Assembly (NCBI GenBank): GCA_030374805.1
Contig: JARGSG010000218.1
Span: 1-64,000 of the forward strand
From: Gracilaria gracilis
Lineage: Eukaryota > Rhodophyta > Florideophyceae > Gracilariales > Gracilariaceae
Length of the DNA: 64,000 bases
Reading direction: 5' to 3'
The notes beneath the pieces were generated by a model. It did no database searches. It was not told where the DNA came from and saw only the letters and a list, made by a program, of their open reading frames with translations. The position numbers and the translations under genes are program-made. Positions within the stretch are counted from its first letter, which is position 1. The number at the start of each line of letters is the position of its first letter. Shown piece by piece: positions 32,617 through 40,866 of this stretch.

Positions 32617-33123
32617 TGTAGTACAATAAGACCTCACTGGGTTGGTGCCACGTGGGCTACTGGTGCGCCTTGCTGGCTGCACTGTACCCAATTGGTATTC
32701 TGTATTTTATAATTTCTAATTTCTAATTTATAGTCTAGGATAGCTTAGCATTGCTGGCCCATGACAGTAGGTCATGGGTGCAGCCGGTGACGTCATGCCC
32801 ACATGGGAGATCGGCGTCGGTGCACCTTGTATATATTACGGTGCACCTCGCCTTCCCCCTTGGGTATTGTAAAGTCAGGCACCATTAGGGCAGTAACTAT
32901 ACCATCTTGGTCACTTGCTACTCTATTACTATTCAGGTTTTAACGCGCGTCGACGTCTACTACCGTACACCTACACGGTCTAGACTAGTTGCCCCGCCGT
33001 TTGCCCCTGCGGGTTTCAGGTGCCCTACTACCATATTGGTTGTGTGTTTTTTCCCTTTAGGTTGAGCCCTCGCGCGCTCCCTCTACCAGGCGGACCCCCC
33101 ACCTTATCGGTATTTGTACGACA
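32617..33123 (+). repeat. 3' LTR of element 2
   Basis: 507 bp, about four differences from the 5' LTR, followed by the duplication CGCCG at 33124-33128 and preceded by a polypurine tract. Confidence 0.96.
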
Positions 33124-33636
33124 CGCCGGCCAACACTACCCACGTGTACCTCCGTGGCACATTTGCAACGGCGCATCCGCTAGTCTTGCGCGGGCACCCA
33201 CGCGTCGTGCCAATCCTACCCTTTATAGGCGGATCTCTAATCCGGGCCAAATAGGCAAATAGACTTCATAATAGTAGGAAGTTCAGCCGAAAAAAACAAC
33301 GGATATATGAGTGGCATCTCCCTCAGTCCCTGCCAAGGGCAATTGCTGTACACGAATAGTCAATGAATGGCGTATAAGGTTTGCCAATAACCAGATTTGT
33401 TTATTCTTGGACCTATGGCCGTTGGAGAGAAGCCTTTTTCCTATCGCGCACACTACGGTAGCAATGCTGTGCAAATGGCAGTTCGATAAAAGAGGTTCTG
33501 CGCTGCAGCCCAGAAGCCGCTATGGAGAGAGGATCGCGGCCCAAAAGAGAAGAGAGGACGACGAAGAAGAACAATGATTAAAAAGTTTGCGCTCACGCTC
33601 CGCACGGCGCGAAAGAAAGGAGGATGTCAGAGCAGC

Positions 33637-34185
33637 TTAATCCTGTTTTGCTTTAACTGGTTGCGCAGCGTGGCTTGTACCAGAGGAAGCTTTTGCAGCT
33701 GTAAAATGTTCCGGACAACTCTCTACCGTACTGTTTTCACGGTCTGCGTTACAAAGCTCCAGCAAAATCCTGTCAATCGTTAACGTCTCGGACGGCAACG
33801 GCCGCGGTGATTGCGTTACAGGCTTTTGTGTTTGCCGTTTTTTGCTCCGAGCAAAGATATCCACCAGAATGCCGAACTGTTCACTCTGCCTCCGCTGCAG
33901 AGTGGCACTAGCAATTGCAGCATGCGCTGTGCAGTTTTGAGCACGTAGGTTGTGCAGTTGTGCTGCTGTTAGTCTCTTCTCACGTGTCAAGCATGCATGT
34001 TCCCGCCTTCTCGTATTTTCCTCAACTGTTTTTCGTGTTTCTCGTTCGCGTTTTGCTTTTTGTCCTCCCGATTTTTTTGCTCGTGACAACACACGCTTCG
34101 GACTTTTGTGTGTAGTTTTAAATTTTTTTCGACATTTTATTCTTATAATCGGCAACTGTCTGATCAAGCATGTGTTAAGGGTCAT
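33637..34185 (-). CDS. Lys/Arg-rich coiled-coil-like frame in the Harbinger element
   Basis: A 182-residue minus-strand frame, strongly basic with heptad-like stretches (RERETRKTVEENTRRREHACLT, broken here). It converges on the transposase with about 60 bp between stops. Harbinger elements usually carry a second gene for a Myb/SANT DNA-binding protein; this may be its C-terminal part, with 34310-34687 upstream. The transposon is dead, so this is probably no longer expressed. Confidence 0.45.
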   Translation of the reverse strand: MTLNTCLIRQLPIIRIKCRKKFKTTHKSPKRVLSRAKKSGGQKAKRERETRKTVEENTRRREHACLTREKRLTAAQLHNLRAQNCTAHAAIASATLQRRQSEQFGILVDIFARSKKRQTQKPVTQSPRPLPSETLTIDRILLELCNADRENSTVESCPEHFTAAKASSGTSHAAQPVKAKQD

Positions 34186-34309
34186 TTTTTCTGTGACTCA
34201 CGAGTACAACGGCGCCTTCAAATTCACTAAAACTGTCTGCAGAGAGAATAACCTTCGTTAACAAGTCATTTATTGAATTTACTGTGTTTAGAACGTTTTC
34301 CGCCGTGAT

Positions 34310-34687
34310 CTACTTCATGTGGCTGCCACGCCTACACATCCCACATTTGTCGTGCTCCTGAACAAGAGCACTGTTTGCAACGTGTCTACTGCGCGCACGA
34401 ATTGCTACGGTTTCATATGTCTTGTCCAGGGTTTTGAGCTTATGCAAAGGAGCAATGTAAACGATTAGAGTGCGCAGCACCCATTTTATTTCGATCTTGT
34501 TCATCTTGAACCGTTGAGGTGCGCGTTTGTTTGGTTGTGTTTGCGATCTAGAAGGTGCCGCATTGGGGACAGATTGTGAGACGGTTGGGCCTGCTTGTAC
34601 TCCAGATGGGTTGGAAATATGATCAAGAGGTGGAACGGGCGTGGAAGACGACATGTCACCATGTATGATGAGCTCTGGGTTAGTCAA
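34310..34687 (-). pseudogene. Possible Myb/SANT-like accessory frame of the Harbinger element
   Basis: A 125-residue minus-strand frame has a Ser/Pro-rich N-terminus and then RFKMNKIEIKWVLRTLIVYI with a following basic helix, weakly like the SANT-type domain of Harbinger accessory proteins. An open frame without ATG continues in the direction of 34185. Position inside the TIR-bounded element is the main argument; sequence similarity is weak. Confidence 0.4.
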
Positions 34688-34860
34688 GGACGATGGATGA
34701 CGAACTCCATCTGATGGAAATAAGCTAAGCTTTTTGGAAGTCGCCCCTGGTTCACTATGTTATTTTGCACGCTGTTTCAAACTAAGCCGTTCTGTAATGC
34801 GCTAATTAAACAAGGTGCGAGCAAATCGCTTATCTTGTTTCAAAAAGAGAGCCGTTTTCT

Positions 34861-34877
34861 CTTAATTAAAAAGGGCT
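34861..34877 (-). repeat. Right terminal inverted repeat of the Harbinger element
   Basis: 17 bp, perfect inverse of 19840-19856, followed by ATT. Confidence 0.85.
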
Positions 34878-34880
34878 ATT

Positions 34881-35738
34881 GTGAATTCGTAGAATGCTCA
34901 AATTTTATTCAAACCCCGTTGTAGAATAGTAATTATCTTGAACTTAATTGAAATGCCGCAATTGCGGCAGATTTGTTGTATTTCTATGAAAATATTCACA
35001 CAGGATCGGCGATTTAAACCTTTTCTGTATACCCCACACATTATCTTCCAGCAACCGAACACGAACCATTTTACTTCAGGGCTTCAAGCTTTGAGCAATA
35101 CGGCCGCTTCTACCTTCGGTAGCATCAGCGCTTCGGATAGCGACGAGTATAACAAGAACGATGTACATCTTCCTGCCAACAATACAACGAATCCTTCTCC
35201 ACACCCACCGTCACTATTTGGCCCAGCACAAGGAACGCCTGTTGGTCGCTGTCCCGCAATCGGCGCGTAATCCACCTCTGGTGCCTTACCCGTCGCACAA
35301 ACTTGTGCCCCTTCGTTTCCATCCACGTTCATGATCAACTCCTGCAAGTCTGCAACCACCTTTCCAATGTTATGCTGCCCGCAGTTGGAACACACTGCGC
35401 CTTGTCGTCTTCTGAATGTCCGTAAACCAGATATATGTGTCATATGCTATGGTATGTTTCGGTCGATTCGAATGGAATACCGCAGTCGAACGAGCATTCT
35501 CCGGGTGAATACGGGACGGGAAATGAGGCAAAAACTCATATATCATGTTTACCTATCTATTCTTACACGAAGGTGAGCCCTCGTTACGCAACATGAGTAA
35601 CATAGACAAGTTGAAAACGGTATCGACTCAAGAGCTGATTAAATATCTAGGGGGTTTACGTCATAGAATTGTTGCTCATCATAAATTAATACACAAAGCT
35701 GTGAAATGTATATAAACTATGTCCTCGCAGTTCATTCA
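34881..35738. other. Intergenic region right of the Harbinger element
   Basis: Open frames on both strands (34938-35270 plus, 35084-35443 minus, the latter with C-S-N-C) overlap each other and have no recognisable domain. The last ~200 bp are the presumed 3' UTR of the beta-propeller gene. Confidence 0.4.
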
Positions 35739-37742
35739 TCAGATCAGCGTCGTAGCTGACTCCTTTGAGAGGTCCTTGATGTTGTTAACTTGAATTTGTT
35801 TTGACGACAGAGACCACAAGTGCTCAGCACCGAGAACAAGGTTTCGTTCAATCCTCGGCGTGTAGCTCGACGAAAGCGAGACATGTGTGATCCGACCGCG
35901 TTCCTGAATGTCAGAGTCCGAAATCTTCAGCACCACCGAACCGATAAACCTTTCTGAGTTGAGGTACGTCGAAACAGGAAGTACGGCCACAGATTCTGGT
36001 CCCCAGTACAAGAATGCACGATGATCCCATTCCGCTGTGCTCCTACCTCCCGGTAACGTCCACGAAGAGAGTTCGGTCGGATTCCTCTTGTTCGACACAT
36101 CGAACAACGTCACCTTAGAACCTGTAACCCTGCCCTCTGGAGTGGCGTCCTGACCGACTCCGAGGATGCGACCTGCAGATATCGGATGAAGGTACGAACT
36201 GAATCCTGGGATCTTCAACTCCCCTGTCACTCTCAGCGACCACGGTTGCGACAAGTCAATGATATACAACGGATCAATCTGTCTGAACGTCACCACATAC
36301 GCCGTATCCTTCACGTAACGCACAGCGAAGATGCGTTCACCCAATCCCAGGTTGCCAACCTCGCCCACCTTCTGCAGACTTCTGCCTGCTGTCCTGAACG
36401 ACGTCACCTTGCTAGAGCTCTCGTCACGAGCACCCCACCATGGTGCACCATCGGTAGTGGCGATGAAGAAGTAACCGTTGTACTCATGCATGGAGAACTG
36501 GTTCAACACACTTCCCGAAACCACACCGCTTCCCTTGTAGTCTGCTCCATAGTTGTCCAAAGAGAACTTGTGGATGGACGTCTCGAAGTCGCGCCCAGAT
36601 CTCAGGCTGTTCTCAAACCCAAAGAAGTCCCATCGATATTCAGTAGTGGTAACATATAAAGAAGAGGCCGTCGCGTACACTTCATCTCCTTCGGAGACAA
36701 TTGAGACGCTTCCTGTCGGTCTCAGACTTCCCGATACTGGCAGAGTGACAACTGTGAGCAGGTCAAAGCCTGGGAATATTCCTGGGATGTAAACGTTCGA
36801 GCAGGAAGAAATCAAATCAGTCGTCTCACCAGCCCTACCTTCGACCTTGAGCGAGTAGCTAGGGTACCATTCGCGTGCAGTGGAACTTTGAATGACACCC
36901 TTGTTGTAAGCTTCGGCTTCGCCATACGGAATCACACATGAGGGATATTTGAATCTCAGATGAGGCCTATACAACATAACGATTCGAGCGACACCGTCGA
37001 CCTCCCTCGAGTTCAAGTAGCGGCCTTCCATGCGAAGGGTGGCCACTAACTTCGGAATTCCATACGTTACCTTGATCTGATAGACAGTGGTCATGCTCTG
37101 ATCAAAGAAGAAGCCGCTGGAGGCCAAGCGAGGAGTCGGATAAATATTGCCGTACGTCTGTGCGATAACGAGCAGATGATCGCCCTGGATAAGCATCTCC
37201 CTTGCATGAGACGGTAGAGTTAACTCTCCAGTCACTCGGCCATTACTTCCTCCGGCGATGACCTTGAGAACGAAGAATTTGTTTCCACGAATCACAAACA
37301 CCTGGTTTCCGTCGGTCTTGATGATATCCGGCTCATCCACACCTTCCACCTGCACGTTAGTCTCGGAGAAGTCCACACCAGCCACTGGTTCACGTGCTGG
37401 CGCTGCTCCTGTACCGCCATTACCTGCAAGCGAGGCTACGGGGGCAGCCGGAGCTGCCTCTAGGCGTGCACCGTCTCCACCGAATCCAGAGTTTGCGAAG
37501 AAGATGGGTCCAGGTCCTCCGGGGAACGGACCGCAGTGAAAGAACGGGCGGAAACCTCCATAATTTCTGGAGTCGCTGAGCCCATACGCTCCGACGCGGG
37601 AAAGAGCGTTGTTCTTGAAATAGGACACTAGATCGGGGCAAGTGTTGTACCGGTTGAGCGAGACCGCGGATGCATTGTGCAGAAGAAGGCTGAGAAGCGC
37701 AACTGCCAGTATGGCGCTCCGACGCGTGAAGGTGAGCTTCAT
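35739..37742 (-). CDS. Secreted beta-propeller domain protein (PF09826 type)
   Basis: This 667-residue single-exon gene begins with a signal peptide (1-26, AILAVALLSLLLHNASA). The hallmark SETNVQVEGVDEPDIIKTDG near residue 130 starts the PF09826 beta-propeller domain known mainly from bacterial and archaeal secreted proteins. It is followed by blades such as FAVRYVKDTAYVVTFRQ, DPLYIIDLSQPW, YLHPISAGRILGVG and AEWDHRAFLYW. A Gly/Ala-rich linker (about 85-125) precedes the domain. The role is extracellular and unknown. Family knowledge suggests possible ancient acquisition from prokaryotes (inference). A TATA-like CATAAGTA lies about 60 nt upstream of the ATG. Confidence 0.85.
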   Translation of the reverse strand: MKLTFTRRSAILAVALLSLLLHNASAVSLNRYNTCPDLVSYFKNNALSRVGAYGLSDSRNYGGFRPFFHCGPFPGGPGPIFFANSGFGGDGARLEAAPAAPVASLAGNGGTGAAPAREPVAGVDFSETNVQVEGVDEPDIIKTDGNQVFVIRGNKFFVLKVIAGGSNGRVTGELTLPSHAREMLIQGDHLLVIAQTYGNIYPTPRLASSGFFFDQSMTTVYQIKVTYGIPKLVATLRMEGRYLNSREVDGVARIVMLYRPHLRFKYPSCVIPYGEAEAYNKGVIQSSTAREWYPSYSLKVEGRAGETTDLISSCSNVYIPGIFPGFDLLTVVTLPVSGSLRPTGSVSIVSEGDEVYATASSLYVTTTEYRWDFFGFENSLRSGRDFETSIHKFSLDNYGADYKGSGVVSGSVLNQFSMHEYNGYFFIATTDGAPWWGARDESSSKVTSFRTAGRSLQKVGEVGNLGLGERIFAVRYVKDTAYVVTFRQIDPLYIIDLSQPWSLRVTGELKIPGFSSYLHPISAGRILGVGQDATPEGRVTGSKVTLFDVSNKRNPTELSSWTLPGGRSTAEWDHRAFLYWGPESVAVLPVSTYLNSERFIGSVVLKISDSDIQERGRITHVSLSSSYTPRIERNLVLGAEHLWSLSSKQIQVNNIKDLSKESATTLI

Positions 37743-39383
37743 CTCGACGTTGAGAGCGGAGTTGAGCGTGTCGGTAGAGCTGCGGTGGTTAGGGAGTACT
37801 TATGCAATCTGGTACCGGTGAGTCGGGAGTGGCAAGACTGGCAAACACGTATCGGAGTTTCCTGAGGTGGATGCAGCTATGCGGCAGCGCTGAGGTGCAA
37901 CCTACGAAAGCTTGCAGTTGACCCTCTTATCAACATCTCGAGATCTGTTACAATAACTGAGTGGAAAGTGATGGCCGGCTTTGAAAGGGTGATTCTGTAT
38001 GGGTTCGAGGGTATGTCTCCCAGTGTTCAGAAGGGTTTGAACGCCGTGCAATATCAAAGGAACGGCGCAAATGCGTGAGCGTGTCGTTGCCAAAAGCGGG
38101 AAACAATGCGCGTGAATGCATCCACTGAATTTGAGACAACGGATGGGGTGCGGAGGCTAACAGTACGCTATAAATATTGGGCCGAGACTTGTTGCATGCA
38201 CTGTGCAAAAAGCACTGAAGAGGCTCCACGCAGGCGCGCACTGATTGTACTATTGCGTTCGCTTCGACTACAACAAGACCCCCACGGGGTTCGCCGTTAA
38301 TGGCATTCATGACAGAACGACGCCTCATCTCTTAAGTAGGTAGCGTTAACGTTACCGTTGGTACTTAGCATACGGAATAAGGAGAGGCTTTGGTCCGTCA
38401 TGACTTATCAATCGGGGATGCCAAACGGATCTGTCTGTCGACAAATGCAGAGAAGGTTTTCATGCGTGAGGGGACGCTACCAAGTTATTAGTATCGCACA
38501 CACAGCGGAAGAGTATACATCGAACAGCACTATTCAGATCTGCAGCAACCTTGAAGTGTAATTAGTGCACAATGTAGGAGCATGACAGTTGATTGTGTGC
38601 ATTATAATAGCAAACACCGTGGTGGTGAGCGTATCTCTTTGATTTCCTTACGCGTGTACGCGTTTTGGCTTGTGCCATCATTGTCACCCATCGTCAATTG
38701 GCCAACTCAGCAAGCCACCCTTGTTGGGCGCAAGCGTGCAGATGGGCGGGAGAACAGACTCTGGCAGGACGCCAATTGGAACAACATGAACTGGGACGCC
38801 ACGGATAGGTTGCTGGGCATGGGACGGACGAATGGCGCTCCGCCGACAGCCCGAAGGTTGCGCTCCTATATCTGTTTGGGGGATGGTGGAATCAATTCAA
38901 CTGTCAAGGGTTTAGGTTTACACTCTGTGCACAAACGCGCTGATTTTCAGCAGTGTGAAGAGAAGCGGTTCAGCTAATAATGAAACTGTCGGCGAGTATC
39001 TCGTGCTGGGCAGGTGAGGAGCTACGAAGTGTCGATGCGTGTCTCGGCTGCGCGCTGCGAACAAGCACGTAACTCTTTTTGCGCATTATGAGCAACAGGA
39101 TTGCTTAAATTGGCCAAGTCAACTGATTACAAATCTATTACCAGTTTGACGGTTTGAAACCGCTTCCACTTTTGCGCAACAATGGGAGAATCCGAAAATT
39201 CCTATCGTTCCAGACTACCAAATGGGTAGCTAGGGACCTGTCTCCGTCCAACCTGAGACAGGCCCACTACAGTTACACAAACTTTCATGTAACCAGAACG
39301 CTTTTTTTCCAGACATGAATATGTAGCGGTTCACTCCTCGTTTGGCCACCATCGCGGTAGGATGTCAGACCGTTTTCCCCAAA
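37743..39383. other. Intergenic region, no gene supported
   Basis: A TATA-like CTATAAATA (plus, 38169-38177) is present, but following frames (38358-38561, 38582-38977) have no domains. A minus-strand frame 37948-38328 is likewise unsupported. Confidence 0.4.
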
Positions 39384-40322
39384 ATGCCTCTCTTTGTTAG
39401 ACCCAAAACACACCGCCAGTACTTAAACTTTATTTGCAGCATGAACCGTGCGCATATGTTTATCAATGAGTTACTGAACCTTAGCAGCGAAGATCTCGGC
39501 TTTTACGAGGACGATGAATCAGGTGAAGATTGCGTTGATGTCAGTAATATTTCGCAAAATGAAAGAGAACCTATTCAAACACAAGACAACAAATCGCCAC
39601 ATTCCAAGCGAGGTGGAAAGGCTGCGGGCACTCAAAATTTCTCAAGCTCAGACGTTCAAATGCTTTTAGATTTAGTGGAAGAACATGAACCGACCGGTAG
39701 CAATGGGTGGGCCAAAGTTTGTTCAGATTACAACAGGTACGCAGGCGACAATAATCGCCAAGAAAGAACCCAGCACAGTTTAAAAACAAAGTTTGACAAG
39801 ATGCTATATGTTCAGAAACAAACCGGTGACCCCACATGCCCCCCAGCAGTTCGTAGAGCGAAAAACATACAAAAAGAGATTCTGTCTAAGATGGTTTCCT
39901 TAACCTACAACAGCAATTTGGAAGAGGTTGCGGCTATCACAGAGAAGCAACAACTCACAGGTACAGCAGAGAATGCAGTACAACAAAACAAAAACGACTC
40001 ACCCTTCATAACCCCTCCACCAAAATCCAGAAAACGACCGTTAATGAATCCCCGGGCTCCCATATCGAAACGTATGGAAATAGATCTGCTGGAAGGCATA
40101 ACACAGATGACCAAGGCGGTTGCAGACCTTGCTAAAGCTCAAGTTGACCGCGAGAAAGAGCAAGTAACAGTACAGGAAACCCTGCAAAAATCAATTGCCA
40201 GTGCCGTGGAAAAGAGTAACCGTAGCTTGGTGCATCAGGTTTCTCACATGGTCAAAGAAATTGTGGAAGAGGCGCTGCATGCCAAAGAAACCCGGGAAGA
40301 ACAAGAAACAAACCAATCCTGA
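39384..40322 (+). CDS. DUF6818/SANT-like protein, probably transposon-derived
   Basis: This 312-residue protein has an acidic N-terminus, then a SANT/trihelix-like DNA-binding domain (about residues 83-176: FSSSDVQMLLDLVEEHEP, SNGWAKVCSDYN, SLKTKFDKML) ending with TGDPTCPPAVRRAKNIQ. The TGDPxCPPxVRRAK block is the signature of DUF6818, common in oomycete and algal transposon-linked proteins. A proline/basic linker and a C-terminal coiled coil (about 230-305, KAQVDREKEQ) follow. The frame is intact. The ATG at 39384 is chosen; 39441 is an alternative just after a TTTGCAG acceptor-like site. No transposase lies next to it, so it may be a domesticated accessory gene or a remnant. Confidence 0.7.
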   Translation: MPLFVRPKTHRQYLNFICSMNRAHMFINELLNLSSEDLGFYEDDESGEDCVDVSNISQNEREPIQTQDNKSPHSKRGGKAAGTQNFSSSDVQMLLDLVEEHEPTGSNGWAKVCSDYNRYAGDNNRQERTQHSLKTKFDKMLYVQKQTGDPTCPPAVRRAKNIQKEILSKMVSLTYNSNLEEVAAITEKQQLTGTAENAVQQNKNDSPFITPPPKSRKRPLMNPRAPISKRMEIDLLEGITQMTKAVADLAKAQVDREKEQVTVQETLQKSIASAVEKSNRSLVHQVSHMVKEIVEEALHAKETREEQETNQS

Positions 40323-40866
40323 ACAGCTGTAATTCACTTCTTGGTAGTTAGGCTGCGTCCATTGGATTCACAACGTGCTTGTAGTCGTGAAGAGCTGTGG
40401 GCAGCCCAAATCTGAGGCCGCACCTACAAGTGGTCAAAGGAATTGAAACTTCATCAAGCAACGGCATAATTGAGCAGTGGTTTCCGTCGTGAAGAGCTTG
40501 TCGGATTTGCAAGAGAAGCCTTTCTCCCAGACATGCAGAATGACGTGGAGCAGGTCAACATGCAAGATTACTCGTGTAAGACGTTCATGCGCTGTGGCCC
40601 TGAGATATCCAAATCCTGCACTGGGGCATCCATACGGGACGCTTGTAAAATGGAACCTTTTGAATTCGTTGAACAAGTTACACGCCACCGTCTACAACTT
40701 TGGCTACTACGAGCGTCAAGAGTGTCGAGAGCGTCAAGAGCTGTCTCCCCTGTCGTGTGGCACTAATCATTCCCAAGCTTACATAGGAAAGCTACTGCTC
40801 TGCTCCGTTCTAAAGTGGTGCAAAGCTGCAATACATCCCGAAGATGTTCAGCCTTCTACGTCAGAA
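40323..40866. other. Spacer with a RAPTOR-like duplicated fragment
   Basis: 40421-40440 is identical over 20 bp to 43634-43653 in the RAPTOR gene and the match extends imperfectly to about 40 bp; both encode GSP..RPHLQVVKGIE. Frames from 40470 onward (REELVGFAREAFLPDMQ) look protein-like but match no family I recognise. Confidence 0.5.

Larger units (their letters stand above)
21611..33123 (+). mobile_element. Chromodomain Ty3/gypsy LTR retrotransposon (element 2), nearly whole
   Basis: It has two 507-bp LTRs, a perfect 5-bp target-site duplication CGCCG (21606-21610 and 33124-33128), a primer-binding site, gag, protease, a long pol frame with RT, RNase H, integrase and C-terminal chromodomain, and a polypurine tract. 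The LTRs differ at about four positions, so the insertion is young. It looks nearly whole, with about two or three breaks. Unusually it carries 3.9 kb between pol and the 3' LTR with antisense open frames. It inserted into a solo LTR that itself sits in a Harbinger element. Confidence 0.96.
20982..33352 (-). repeat. Solo LTR of a Ty3/gypsy relative, holding element 2
   Basis: The segment begins TGTGGGGC and ends GCTGTACA and is flanked by the 5-bp duplication CGAAT at 20977-20981 and 33353-33357. Without element 2 it is about 853 bp. Read on the minus strand it starts TGTACAGC and ends CCCCACA, like the element-1 LTR (TGTAGTAC ... CTCCACA), and both carry an ACT(C/T)AGATATTTTA block, so it is a distant relative. 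No internal retroelement genes flank it, which identifies a solo LTR left by recombination. It contains TATA-like sequence (CATATATAAG, minus, near 21570). Confidence 0.85.
19930..33577 (+). pseudogene. Harbinger transposase, decayed and interrupted
   Basis: One reading frame runs from 19930 to 20981 and resumes at 33358 after the nested LTR insertion, ending at 33577; the frame is kept across the insertion. Visible blocks are an N-terminal region (MSRENFYALYALVQEKLA), a helix-turn-helix (ISPGTVSNYFRHVLF), the first DDE block (GFSKCVLFLGG, where the expected Asp is Gly), KKAHAFSIPVFCDSFGRF, and the last block NEWRIRFANNQ with the catalytic Glu. At least seven stop codons interrupt it (for example at 20317, 20416 and 20452) but no frameshift was needed. 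The gene is dead. A GTAAGT...TTTTTTTAG pair at 20451-20528 mimics an intron but encodes the helix-turn-helix. Confidence 0.82.
19840..34877. mobile_element. Harbinger-type DNA transposon, split by nested LTR elements
   Basis: Its ends are 17-bp perfect inverted repeats AGCCCTTTTTAATTAAG at 19840-19856 and 34861-34877, flanked by ATT on both sides (19837-19839 and 34878-34880). The 3-bp duplication fits the PIF/Harbinger superfamily, although ATT differs from its usual TWA preference. Removing the nested insertion at 20982-33352 plus one duplication leaves about 2.66 kb with a plus-strand transposase relic and convergent minus-strand frames. It is dead: the transposase has many in-frame stops. 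It is the oldest layer of the nest. Confidence 0.88.

Noticed and set aside
35084-35443. 119-codon minus-strand frame with C-S-N-C
   Set aside because: It overlaps a plus-strand frame of similar length, has no recognisable domain and no promoter sign.
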